From an uncultured Mycoplasmatota bacterium (GTDB lineage Bacteria > Bacillota_I > Bacilli_A > RF39 > UBA660), in assembly GCA_900549325.1 (NCBI GenBank), contig UROI01000001.1:124001-188000 (forward strand): a DNA stretch of 64,000 bases, written 5' to 3'. The notes under the pieces are model-generated. The model ran no database searches. It was not told the DNA's origin and was given only the letters and a program-made list of their open reading frames with translations. Both the position numbers and the translations under genes were made by a program. This document shows, in pieces, positions 33,852 through 42,354 of the stretch (position 1 is the first letter of the stretch; the number at the start of each line of letters is the position of its first letter).

Positions 33852-35621
33852 ATGCAAATTAGAGTTACACTTTTAGTTATAAGTTTTTTATATGTTATGT
33901 TAACTAATATTGTATATTTTTCAAAAATTAGAATTAATAATAGTGAAAATGCAGTTTACGAAAAATTATTATCCATTACACCTATTGGCCTGCTACTAGA
34001 AATAGGTTGTAATATTACAGCTATTTATAAAATGAATTACTTGGTATCTAGTATAATATCTAGATTATATCTTATATTTATATTAGTATGGCTTACTACT
34101 TTTACTTTGTATATACTTACTATTACTAAATATAAAAGTGATAAATTAATAGAATATAAAAAGAGTAAGATAAGAAAGAGTATAATTATTGGTTCTATTT
34201 CTTCAATATTACTTTTGATATTTTTACCTATTGATTTTGTATTAGAGAAAAATTCAGCATATTTAGGTGGAATGGGTATAGTATTTCTTTTAGCAATTAC
34301 TTTTCTTTTAATTATTTTAGATTTTATACTATTTATAAAATATTTTAAAAATATGACTTTTAGAGAAAAAGTTCCAATGCTTTTATTACTTCTTTTAATA
34401 GGAGGACTTTTACTAGTCAATAATATTGCTCCAGAAATACAAATTATTTCTAGTTCATTTGCCTTAATAACAGTAATTATGTATTTTACTATAGAGAATC
34501 CTGATAAGAAATTACTTGAAGAGATACATGTGTCTAAGAAAATAGCAGATGCTGCGAATGAAGATAAAAGTATGCTTATATATAATATGATGAATGAGGT
34601 TAAGAGTATTGCTAGTGATATTAATAAGTCTTCTGAAGTAATACTAAATAGTAATAATTTAGAAGAAAATAGATTCTTTGCTAGAGAGATAATAGCCTCT
34701 AATAATAAGTTATATAGTATGGCTAATGATATATATAATATTGATGTTATTGATGATATTAATGTTAAGACTGTTAAGAATAAATATAATATTAAATTAT
34801 TACTTAAAGAAGTTATAAGTAAAAATAAAGAGTTATTTGAAGATAAAGATATTAGTTTTAGATTTAATATAGATAGTAATCTTCCTAATAATTTATATGG
34901 TGATAGTATTAATTTAAAGAATGTATTAAATACTATTTTAGGGAATTCTTATAAGTATACTGATAAGGGATATGTAGAGTTATCTGTTAATGCTATATTT
35001 AAAAAAGATATAGTTAGATTAATTATAAAGATAGAAGATTCTGGTATTGGTATTAAGGCTGAAGATTTAGAAAGGTGTTTAAATAAAAATACTAAAGATC
35101 AAAATGGTTTATATGGAGCTAGAAAGACTATTAATATAATGGGTGGTAATTTACTTATAAGTAGTGAATATAATAAAGGTACTATTGTTACTATTATATT
35201 AGATCAAAAGATATATACTTCTAGTGATAAGAAAGATAATTATGATAGTTATGTTAATAAAAAAAAGATATTAATTGTAGATGATAATAATTCTAGTATT
35301 AAGCTAATTGGTAAAATATTAGAAAAACATAATATACTATATGATAGTTCTAATTTGGGTAAAGATGCCCTTGATAGAATTAGAAAAGGGGATAAGTATG
35401 ATATGTTATTGTTAGATGATGATATGCCATATTTATCTTGGAATGTAGTAATGAAAAAGTTAAAGAATATTAAAGGATTTGATATACCAGTAATAATACT
35501 TACTAAGAATGATAATATAAATAATATTAAAGAATATAAAACTGTAGGTATTACTGACTATATATTAAAGCCAATAGATAAAGATGATTTAATGAATAAG
35601 ATAAGCAAGTACTTGAAATAA
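33852..35621 (+). CDS. Hybrid sensor histidine kinase-like protein lacking the phospho-acceptor His
   Basis: 589 residues. About six to seven membrane helices (residues 1-213) are followed by a kinase core and a C-terminal receiver. The segment that aligns with the H-box NMSHEIR reads NMMNEVK (245-251), so Asn248 stands where the phosphorylated His belongs. The ATPase domain looks usable: N-box ILGNSYKYT, G1 EDSGIGI, G2-like region GLYGARKTINIMGG. The receiver (about 475-589) keeps ILIVDDNN, Asp522 in LLLDDDMP and the conserved Lys in YILKPID. It may be a pseudokinase sensor or be phosphorylated in trans. No partner regulator gene lies next to it. Confidence 0.82.
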   Translation: MQIRVTLLVISFLYVMLTNIVYFSKIRINNSENAVYEKLLSITPIGLLLEIGCNITAIYKMNYLVSSIISRLYLIFILVWLTTFTLYILTITKYKSDKLIEYKKSKIRKSIIIGSISSILLLIFLPIDFVLEKNSAYLGGMGIVFLLAITFLLIILDFILFIKYFKNMTFREKVPMLLLLLLIGGLLLVNNIAPEIQIISSSFALITVIMYFTIENPDKKLLEEIHVSKKIADAANEDKSMLIYNMMNEVKSIASDINKSSEVILNSNNLEENRFFAREIIASNNKLYSMANDIYNIDVIDDINVKTVKNKYNIKLLLKEVISKNKELFEDKDISFRFNIDSNLPNNLYGDSINLKNVLNTILGNSYKYTDKGYVELSVNAIFKKDIVRLIIKIEDSGIGIKAEDLERCLNKNTKDQNGLYGARKTINIMGGNLLISSEYNKGTIVTIILDQKIYTSSDKKDNYDSYVNKKKILIVDDNNSSIKLIGKILEKHNILYDSSNLGKDALDRIRKGDKYDMLLLDDDMPYLSWNVVMKKLKNIKGFDIPVIILTKNDNINNIKEYKTVGITDYILKPIDKDDLMNKISKYLK

Positions 35622-35634
35622 TGGTACTTGTTTT
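35606..35634 (+). terminator. Terminator of the histidine-kinase-like gene
   Basis: CAAGTAC / GTACTTG enclose the stop codon and are followed by a T-rich stretch. Confidence 0.6.
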
Positions 35635-35660
35635 ATTTCAAAACAATTACTTTTTTATTA

Positions 35661-35689
35661 TTGCAAAATATTATTAAATATAGTATTAT
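35661..35689 (+). promoter_or_regulatory. Promoter of the cohesin/dockerin-like surface operon
   Basis: TTGCAA at 35661-35666 and TATTAT at 35684-35689 with a 17-nt spacer, 31 nt before the first start codon. Confidence 0.6.
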
Positions 35690-35719
35690 TAGTATGTAAG
35701 GTAGAGGAGTGAAATATTT

Positions 35720-37042
35720 ATGAAAAAGAAAATTATTATATTTATTGCATTAATTAGTGTATTATTACCGATTAATGTAAAAGCATTAACAGGTAGTATT
35801 AATTTATCGTGTGACAAAACAAAACTTAACCCTAATGAAGAAACTACTTGTTATGTAAAAGGAAATATTAATGAAGAAGTGTCTGGTATAGATGCTACTT
35901 TAGTACTAGGAGATAATTTAACATTATCTAGTATTACTAAAGATTCAATTTGGGATAGTGGGGATGTTGGTACTGATAGTAATAAAATAGTATTAGTTAC
36001 TAGTAATAATCCTAAAGGTAATTTTAATGTTGTTACTTTTAAAGTAAAGGCTGGAAGTAAAAGTAATATGGATACTAAAATATCACTTAGTGATGTAAAA
36101 TTATCTAATGCTACTGATTTTACTGAGACAGATTTTACTGTTGATGATGTTAAAATTAGAATACCAAGTACAGTGAATACTCTATCTAGTTTAACTGTAA
36201 GTGGAACTACATTTAATTTTAATGAGAATACTACTAGCTATGAATTAGAAGTCGATAGTGATAAAGTAACTATTAGTGCTACTAGAAAAGATACTAATTC
36301 TGTTGTAAGTGGTGATACTGGTAGTAAGAATTTAAAATATGGATTAAATACATTTTATGTAAAAGTAACTAGTGAGTCAGGTAGTGTAAAAACATATACA
36401 TTAAAAATTACTAGACCAGATAATAGAAGTAAAGAAAACTATATGTTAAGTTTTAAGTTTGGTAATTATGATTTAGATTTTTCTAAAGATAAAACTAATT
36501 ATGATTTGATAGTTAATAATAAAATAACTAGAATGGCAAGCTGCTACGGAGAAATAGATGATGATACTATTCTTTGTATAGACTCTGAAAGTCTTAAATA
36601 TTCAGATAAAGCAAATGTAAATATATCAATTAATGGTAAAAATTTAAATGATTTATTTGATGAAGATAAAATAGAATTAAAGTGTAATGATGATGAGACA
36701 TCATGTGAAGTTTATTTTGAAAATAATAAAATAGGAATGGTTGAATATAAAGATGATAAAGAGTTTGGTTATGTTATATTAGATGATTTAAAAGTGGGAA
36801 ATAATCAATTAAAAGTAATAGTGACTGCTGAAAACGAAGAAGAGAGAACTTATACATTTAATATAAATAGAAAGGATGAAGAAGGTAAAGTTATTGATAA
36901 AACTGAAGAAGAAATTACTTCAAATAGTGGAACTGGTTCTATTTATATGATAATTGTAGGTATAGTATTGGTTGTTGCTTTAGTTGTTTTGTTTATAGTA
37001 TTAAAAAGAAAAAATTTATTTAATAAAGAAAGAAATAATTAG
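35720..37042 (+). CDS. Membrane-anchored surface protein with cohesin-like and cadherin-like beta-sandwich domains
   Basis: 440 residues. A signal peptide (about 1-23, ending NVKAL) precedes a ~130-residue beta domain containing a Cys pair (CDKTKLNPNEETTC) and the NPKGNFNVVTFKVKA stretch that resembles cohesin domains. Next come cadherin-like beta-sandwich repeats (PF12733 type; LSSLTVSGTTFNFNENTTSY and a second copy from about residue 240). A C-terminal membrane helix (about 408-430) and a basic KRKNLFNKER tail anchor it. It has the same plan as the third gene of this operon. Cohesins bind dockerins, and the next gene ends in dockerin-like repeats. The cohesin call rests on pattern only. Confidence 0.7.
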   Translation: MKKKIIIFIALISVLLPINVKALTGSINLSCDKTKLNPNEETTCYVKGNINEEVSGIDATLVLGDNLTLSSITKDSIWDSGDVGTDSNKIVLVTSNNPKGNFNVVTFKVKAGSKSNMDTKISLSDVKLSNATDFTETDFTVDDVKIRIPSTVNTLSSLTVSGTTFNFNENTTSYELEVDSDKVTISATRKDTNSVVSGDTGSKNLKYGLNTFYVKVTSESGSVKTYTLKITRPDNRSKENYMLSFKFGNYDLDFSKDKTNYDLIVNNKITRMASCYGEIDDDTILCIDSESLKYSDKANVNISINGKNLNDLFDEDKIELKCNDDETSCEVYFENNKIGMVEYKDDKEFGYVILDDLKVGNNQLKVIVTAENEEERTYTFNINRKDEEGKVIDKTEEEITSNSGTGSIYMIIVGIVLVVALVVLFIVLKRKNLFNKERNN

Positions 37043-37053
37043 GAGTAGGTAGT

Positions 37054-40000
37054 ATGAAAAAGAAAATAATATATCTTGGTAGTTTTATTATATTGATATT
37101 AGGTATAGGCATATTTGTAGATCAGGCTTTCTTTAAACCAACAGAAATAAATAGTTTTATAGCTTCAAAAATGTATAGTAGCCCTGCGAATAATGCTTTT
37201 ACTGATGATAATTTTTATAAATGTGTAGTAGATGCTTATAATAGTGAGAATAAAACTAGTTTACCATATACTACAAATCTAAGTGATGAACAGTTAAAGA
37301 CTATTACTAATTTGAATTGTGTTGGAACAGGTACAAATGAAAAAATTGAAAGTACTAATGGTTTGGAAAAACTGACTGCTTTGAATTATTTGTATGTAGG
37401 TGATAATCAATTAACAGAAATAGATGTAAGTAAAAATACAGCATTAACACATTTGGATGTAAGCAGTAATCAATTAGTAAATCTAGATGTAAGTAAAAAT
37501 ACAGCATTAACATATTTGGATGCAAGCAGTAATCAATTAGTAAGTTTAGATGTAAGTAAAAATATAGCATTAACATATTTGTATGCAAGTAACAATCAAC
37601 TAACAAAACTAGATGTAAGTGGAGCAACGGCATTAAAAACTTTGTATGCAAGTGGAACTCAATTGACCACATTAGATGTAAGCAAGAACACAGCATTAAC
37701 TGATTTGAGTATAAGCAAAAGTAGATTAGCTAGTTTGGATGTGAGCAAAAATAAGTCTTTAGTAAATTTATGGATATATAATAATCAATTAGAAAGTTTA
37801 AATATAAGTGGAGCAACAGCTCTTCAATATGTTGATGCAAGGAATGACATTGCGTATAACTATAACTACGATATTTTGAAGAACAAATTAACAATTTTAA
37901 ATGTAGATAATACTCCACACCTAAAGAATTTATATTTATCAGGCAATCAATTAGAAAGTTTAGATATAAGTGGGGTACCTAGCTTAGAAGCCTTAAATGT
38001 TGGTGATAATGAATTAACAGAATTAGATGTAAGTAAAAATGTTTTGCTAATAGCATTGGATGTAGATAAAAATCAATTAACAAGCTTAGATATAAGTGAA
38101 AACACCGCTTTGATAAGATTAAATGCACGTTATAATAAGCTTACAAGTTTAGATGTAAGTAAAAATATTTCCCTAACTACTATGTTTGTAGATAAAAATC
38201 AGCTTGTAAATTTAGATTTAAGTAAGAACTTGTTATTAACAACATTGTATGTGTACGATAATTTATTTTACAAAACAATTGGCATATATAAAAATAATGA
38301 AGTGAATATTAATATGTTGACTTCGCCAATTAAACTATCAACAGAAAAAACAAATTCTTTAACAAGCATTAAATTAAATAATGTAATAAAAGAAAGAATA
38401 GATTCAACTATTGCAGGCAATTATCAATATAATCTAGAATATAAACATGACATACAAACGAGTTCTAATGATTATAATGTAACTTTAAATCTATATGTAA
38501 TAGAAGCAACAAGTAATAAGTACGATATTAATGCAGAAGAAGGATATATTTATACAAAAACAGATACAGACGAAGAAACAATATTAAGTAATATTAATTT
38601 AAATTATGGAGAAACATCAATAGAAGATAATAAATTAATTATTAAGTATGGTGATGAGGTATTAAAGACATTTAAGATAGTTAATATTTCTAGTACTAAG
38701 TATGATTTAAGTAAAGAATATATATTTGATAATAATTTTGATATAAATAATATTAAGGTTGTTAATGGTACTAGTGATGTTAATAATAATGAATTATTAA
38801 TTAAATATGAAGATGTAGTATTAAGTAAATATAATTTAGTAAGTTATAATAGTGATAAATATGATTTAAGTAAAGATAGCATTAAAGTACTTGATAATAA
38901 TATTGAAGAGTTTATTAGTAATATTAAATGTATTAATTGTAATGTTAAGATATTTGATGGTAATGAATATAAAGCTAAGGGTGACTTTGGTGATAATGAT
39001 AAACTTAGAATATTATATGGTGATGAAGTATTAAAAGAATATAGTTTAACTTATGGTGTAAATGGTATTTCTTTGGTTAATAAGAAAGTTAAGTTAAATT
39101 TAGATACTAAGAATAGTGTTAAATTAGAATATACTATTAGTCCTAAGAATGCTGATAATAAAGAAGTTACTTGGAAGAGTAGTAATACTGATGTTGTTAC
39201 TATAGATAATAATGGTGTTATTACTGCGAAAGGATATGGAGATGCAGTTATTACTGTTACTACAGTAGATGGTAATTATAGTGATACTTGTGATGTTAAT
39301 GTATCTGAGTTTATTACTTATACTATTACTTATAAAGATGGAGATAATACTTATACTGAAGATTATGAAGAAGGAGATAGTGTTACTTGGAAGAGTGATG
39401 TTACTAAAAAGGGTTATACTTTAGTAGGTTGGAAGTATAATGATAAGGAATATAAACTTAGTGATAAGTTTACTATGATAAATGAAGATATTACTGTTAC
39501 TTCGATATGGAATGTTAATAAATATACTATTACTTATGAAGTAAATGGTGGTAGTATTAATAATAAAACTAAAGAAGTTACTTATGATAGTAAATATGGT
39601 ATATTAGATATACCTAGTAAAAAAGGTTATACTTTTAAAGGATGGTATAAAGAGAATGATTTTATTAGTATGGTAGATGAAAATACTATAGTAAGTGAAG
39701 ATAAAGATCATACTTTATATGCTAAATGGGAAATTAATAGTTATAAATTAACTATTGATACTGGTATTAATACTAATGAATATACTTTAAAGTATAATGA
39801 AGAAAAAGAAATAGTTATTCCTGAAAGAAAAGGTTATAGTTTTGTTAAATGGAATATTACTGGTACTGATAGTAGTATTAATAATAATATATTTAAAATG
39901 GGTATTGAAGATAGTACTTTAGTAGCAGAATGGAAATTAATTATTCCTGAGATTAAAAATTATAAAGTTAAAGATAAATATATTACTGGTGCTAAGTTAA

Positions 40001-40350
40001 ATACTAATGTTAATGATTTTGATTTGGGATTAGATAGTATATATAGTGTAAGAATAACTGATAAACTTCTTGATAATGGTTTAATTGGAACTGGAAATAA
40101 GGTTAATATATATTTAGATGATGAATTAGTTGTTAGTTATATTGCAGTAGTTAAAGGTGATACAACAGGTGATGGTAAGGTTAGTGTAGGAGATGTAGCT
40201 AAACTATATCAATATTTAAAGAAAAAGATAACTATGGAAGAACATTTTGTAATAGCAGGTAATGTTGTTGATGTTGATGATGAAATTAAAGTTGGTGATG
40301 TTGCTAAGTTATATCAATTTGTTAAAGGTAAAATAAGTAGTTTGGAGTGA
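37054..40350 (+). CDS. Large surface protein: leucine-rich repeats, Big_2, InlB-type repeats and C-terminal dockerin-like repeats
   Basis: 1098 residues. A signal/anchor (1-24) is followed by LRRs of about 20-21 residues (roughly 85-405; repeat form LDVSKNTALTYLDASSNQL), then an extended strand region with repeated KYDLSK units. A Big_2-like domain lies at about 669-753 (VTWKSSNTDVVTIDNNGVIT), and three InlB/Flg_new-type repeats at 755-966 (GYTFKGWYKEND). The last ~65 residues contain two dockerin-like F-hand units: GDTTGDGKVSVGDVAKLYQY and VDVDDEIKVGDVAKLYQF. It is predicted secreted and possibly held by the neighbouring cohesin-like proteins. It may be an adhesin. The LRR-coding DNA uses a more mixed codon choice than its neighbours. 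Confidence 0.8.
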   Translation: MKKKIIYLGSFIILILGIGIFVDQAFFKPTEINSFIASKMYSSPANNAFTDDNFYKCVVDAYNSENKTSLPYTTNLSDEQLKTITNLNCVGTGTNEKIESTNGLEKLTALNYLYVGDNQLTEIDVSKNTALTHLDVSSNQLVNLDVSKNTALTYLDASSNQLVSLDVSKNIALTYLYASNNQLTKLDVSGATALKTLYASGTQLTTLDVSKNTALTDLSISKSRLASLDVSKNKSLVNLWIYNNQLESLNISGATALQYVDARNDIAYNYNYDILKNKLTILNVDNTPHLKNLYLSGNQLESLDISGVPSLEALNVGDNELTELDVSKNVLLIALDVDKNQLTSLDISENTALIRLNARYNKLTSLDVSKNISLTTMFVDKNQLVNLDLSKNLLLTTLYVYDNLFYKTIGIYKNNEVNINMLTSPIKLSTEKTNSLTSIKLNNVIKERIDSTIAGNYQYNLEYKHDIQTSSNDYNVTLNLYVIEATSNKYDINAEEGYIYTKTDTDEETILSNINLNYGETSIEDNKLIIKYGDEVLKTFKIVNISSTKYDLSKEYIFDNNFDINNIKVVNGTSDVNNNELLIKYEDVVLSKYNLVSYNSDKYDLSKDSIKVLDNNIEEFISNIKCINCNVKIFDGNEYKAKGDFGDNDKLRILYGDEVLKEYSLTYGVNGISLVNKKVKLNLDTKNSVKLEYTISPKNADNKEVTWKSSNTDVVTIDNNGVITAKGYGDAVITVTTVDGNYSDTCDVNVSEFITYTITYKDGDNTYTEDYEEGDSVTWKSDVTKKGYTLVGWKYNDKEYKLSDKFTMINEDITVTSIWNVNKYTITYEVNGGSINNKTKEVTYDSKYGILDIPSKKGYTFKGWYKENDFISMVDENTIVSEDKDHTLYAKWEINSYKLTIDTGINTNEYTLKYNEEKEIVIPERKGYSFVKWNITGTDSSINNNIFKMGIEDSTLVAEWKLIIPEIKNYKVKDKYITGAKLNTNVNDFDLGLDSIYSVRITDKLLDNGLIGTGNKVNIYLDDELVVSYIAVVKGDTTGDGKVSVGDVAKLYQYLKKKITMEEHFVIAGNVVDVDDEIKVGDVAKLYQFVKGKISSLE

Positions 40351-40354
40351 TAGT

Positions 40355-41512
40355 GTGAGAAAGAAGATTATTTTAATGGGAGTGATATTAAGCATATTAT
40401 TTCCTATTAATGTAAAAGCCTTAAGTGGTAGTATAAATATTAGCTGTAATGATTCTAATGTTATAGTGGGTAATAGTACTAATTGTAGTATTACTGGTAA
40501 TTCTGATTCTGAAGTTAGTGCACTTGCTATGACTTTGTCTTCAGGAGGAAGTATTAGTATAAGTAATATTGTTACTTCTTCAGTATGGCAAGGTAATGGT
40601 AGTGATGGTGATATACAATTATATACTGATAATAATAAAACTGGTAATTTTAGTATAGCTACTTTTACTGTTACTGGTAATAGTGTTGGTAGTGGAACTA
40701 TTACTGCGAGTGGTGTTATGTTTACTGGAGCAGATTTTAATGATGTTGGTGTTTCAGGGAAAAATATTGTTATTAATGTAAAAGAAAAAGAAACTCCTAA
40801 ACCTAATCCTGAACCTACTCCAAAACCTAGTAATAATGGTAATAATAACAATAATAGTAATAATAATAATAATCAAATTAAAAAGAGTAATGATGCTACT
40901 TTGAAGAGTCTAAGTATTAGTGATGTTAATTTTGAATTTTCTTCTGATAAATATGATTATGAAGTAGATGTTAATAATGATGTTGATAAGATAGAGATTG
41001 AGACTATAGCTAATAATGATAAGGCAAAGGTAACTATACCTGAAGATTTATCTTTGAAGATTGGGAAGAATAAATTTACTATAGTTGTTGAGGCAGAAGA
41101 TGGTACTAAGAAAGAATATAATATTAGTATTAATAGATTAGATAGAAAACTATCTAATAATACATACTTATCTAAATTAACAATAGAGGGGTATGATATT
41201 ATATTTAGAAAAGATAAGTATATATATAATATTGGTGATATTAAGAATAATAAATTAAATGTTAAGGCAGAAGCTGAAGATAAAACTTCTAAAATAGATA
41301 TATATGGTAATAATAGTATTGGTAAGAATGGTGTTATTGTAGTTAAAGTTACTGCTGAAGATAAAACTACTAGTGAATATATTATATACGTTAATAATAA
41401 TTCTATAAATATTAAAGATATTTTACTAATATGTTTTCTATGTCTATTTATAATATCTATAATAATTAATTTTATATTAATATTAGGAAAAAGAAAAAAA
41501 CTAAGAAGCTAA
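40355..41512 (+). CDS. Second membrane-anchored cohesin-like / cadherin-like surface protein
   Basis: 385 residues, begins with GTG 4 nt after the previous stop, with GGAG inside that stop region. Signal peptide (1-23, ending NVKAL), a cohesin-like beta domain (about 24-145; Cys pair CNDSNVIVGNSTNC, NNKTGNFSIATFTVTG), a Pro/Asn linker (NPEPTPKPSNN, then Asn-rich), two cadherin-like beta-sandwich repeats, and a C-terminal membrane helix (about 352-376) with a basic tail. It mirrors the first gene of the operon. The two probably arose by duplication around the dockerin-bearing LRR gene. Membrane attachment with the domains outside is inferred. Confidence 0.7.
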   Translation: MRKKIILMGVILSILFPINVKALSGSINISCNDSNVIVGNSTNCSITGNSDSEVSALAMTLSSGGSISISNIVTSSVWQGNGSDGDIQLYTDNNKTGNFSIATFTVTGNSVGSGTITASGVMFTGADFNDVGVSGKNIVINVKEKETPKPNPEPTPKPSNNGNNNNNSNNNNNQIKKSNDATLKSLSISDVNFEFSSDKYDYEVDVNNDVDKIEIETIANNDKAKVTIPEDLSLKIGKNKFTIVVEAEDGTKKEYNISINRLDRKLSNNTYLSKLTIEGYDIIFRKDKYIYNIGDIKNNKLNVKAEAEDKTSKIDIYGNNSIGKNGVIVVKVTAEDKTTSEYIIYVNNNSINIKDILLICFLCLFIISIIINFILILGKRKKLRS

Positions 41513-41538
41513 GATAGGGTAATGAACTCTATCTTTTG
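41511..41538 (+). terminator. Terminator of the surface operon
   Basis: AAGATAG / CTATCTT with inner GT/AC pairs, then TTTGTTG. Confidence 0.6.
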
Positions 41539-41567
41539 TTGTAAAATAATGTAATATAGTGTATAAT
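41539..41567 (+). promoter_or_regulatory. Promoter of the 41589-42206 gene
   Basis: TTGTAA at 41539-41544 and TATAAT at 41562-41567 with a 17-nt spacer. Confidence 0.65.
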
Positions 41568-41588
41568 ATTATCTGTGAGGAGAAATTT

Positions 41589-42206
41589 ATGAAAATTGAA
41601 AAATTAAATAAAGATAATATTAAAGAATTTATAAGGGATATAGATACTGCTGAAGAGATAGAACTTAATATTAATAAATTAGAATATTATGCTGTTAAAG
41701 AAGATGATATTTATTTACTTGCTTTTGAAATGCTTAGTGATGAAGATAAAATATCTATTAAGTATGTTAATAATAAAGTAAAAGAAGATAAGTTTTTAGA
41801 TATTATTAATTATTTAAATAATATATTAGTAGTTAAAACTCATTTAATTATAGATTTGTATAATGATAAATATATGGATGTATTAAGTAATAACTATAAA
41901 TGTAAAGAAATATATGTTTCTTTAATGAAAGATAATGTCACTGAAAGTAATTCTAAATATAAAGAAGAACTTGCAGAGATTGATATGTATAATATTAGAT
42001 ATTTATCTTCAAAGAATGAGATAGTGTGTAATTTAGTTAAACAAAATATTCAAGATGAGAGAATTATATTAGAACTTAATAGTAAATTTATTACTATGAA
42101 TAGTAGTATTATTAGTTTTATTATTAATGATGGTATGATAGAATTATTTACTAAAGAACTTGGATATGATGTAGTGTATAAGAGTTTTGTTATAGTTAAG
42201 GAATAG
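41589..42206 (+). CDS. Unknown 205-residue soluble protein
   Basis: Not recognised. Acidic and Lys/Asn-rich, no membrane segment. The C-terminal half (IISFIINDGMIELFTKELGYDVVYKSFVIVKE) has the strand-helix-strand ending common to GNAT-like folds, but the acetyl-CoA-binding motif is not visible, so I do not assign it. GAGGAG precedes the ATG at 41589; an upstream ATG at 41559 would lie in the promoter. Monocistronic with its own promoter and terminator. Confidence 0.6.
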   Translation: MKIEKLNKDNIKEFIRDIDTAEEIELNINKLEYYAVKEDDIYLLAFEMLSDEDKISIKYVNNKVKEDKFLDIINYLNNILVVKTHLIIDLYNDKYMDVLSNNYKCKEIYVSLMKDNVTESNSKYKEELAEIDMYNIRYLSSKNEIVCNLVKQNIQDERIILELNSKFITMNSSIISFIINDGMIELFTKELGYDVVYKSFVIVKE

Positions 42207-42225
42207 ACTTAACTATTTTTTTTTG
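42193..42225 (+). terminator. Terminator of the 41589-42206 gene
   Basis: TAGTTAAG / CTTAACTA around a 7-nt loop containing the stop, followed by nine T. Confidence 0.8.
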
Positions 42226-42262
42226 CCAAAATGTAAAATGAAAAACTGCCAAAATGTAAAAT
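42224..42262. repeat. Two 16-bp direct repeats TGCCAAAATGTAAAAT
   Basis: The unit occurs at 42224-42239 and 42247-42262, period 23 nt, in the gap before murDC. It could be a double protein-binding site or the leftover end of an insertion sequence with short internal repeats. No transposase remains nearby. Confidence 0.6.
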
Positions 42263-42354
42263 TGGAATTAAATTGATATATTATTTATATATTTTAGTGT
42301 AATTATATGGTATAATTTATAATGTATTAAACATTTAATATGGTGGTGGTAATT

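Noticed and set aside
37355..37918. Minus-strand frames rich in His and Leu opposite the LRR protein
   Set aside because: They are shadows of the repeated LRR codons and lack start signals.
37380..38260. Periodic DNA repeats of about 60-63 nt that at first looked like a tandem or CRISPR-like array
   Set aside because: The period equals 20-21 codons and the frame stays open; it encodes leucine-rich repeats, with no constant spacer-repeat pattern.
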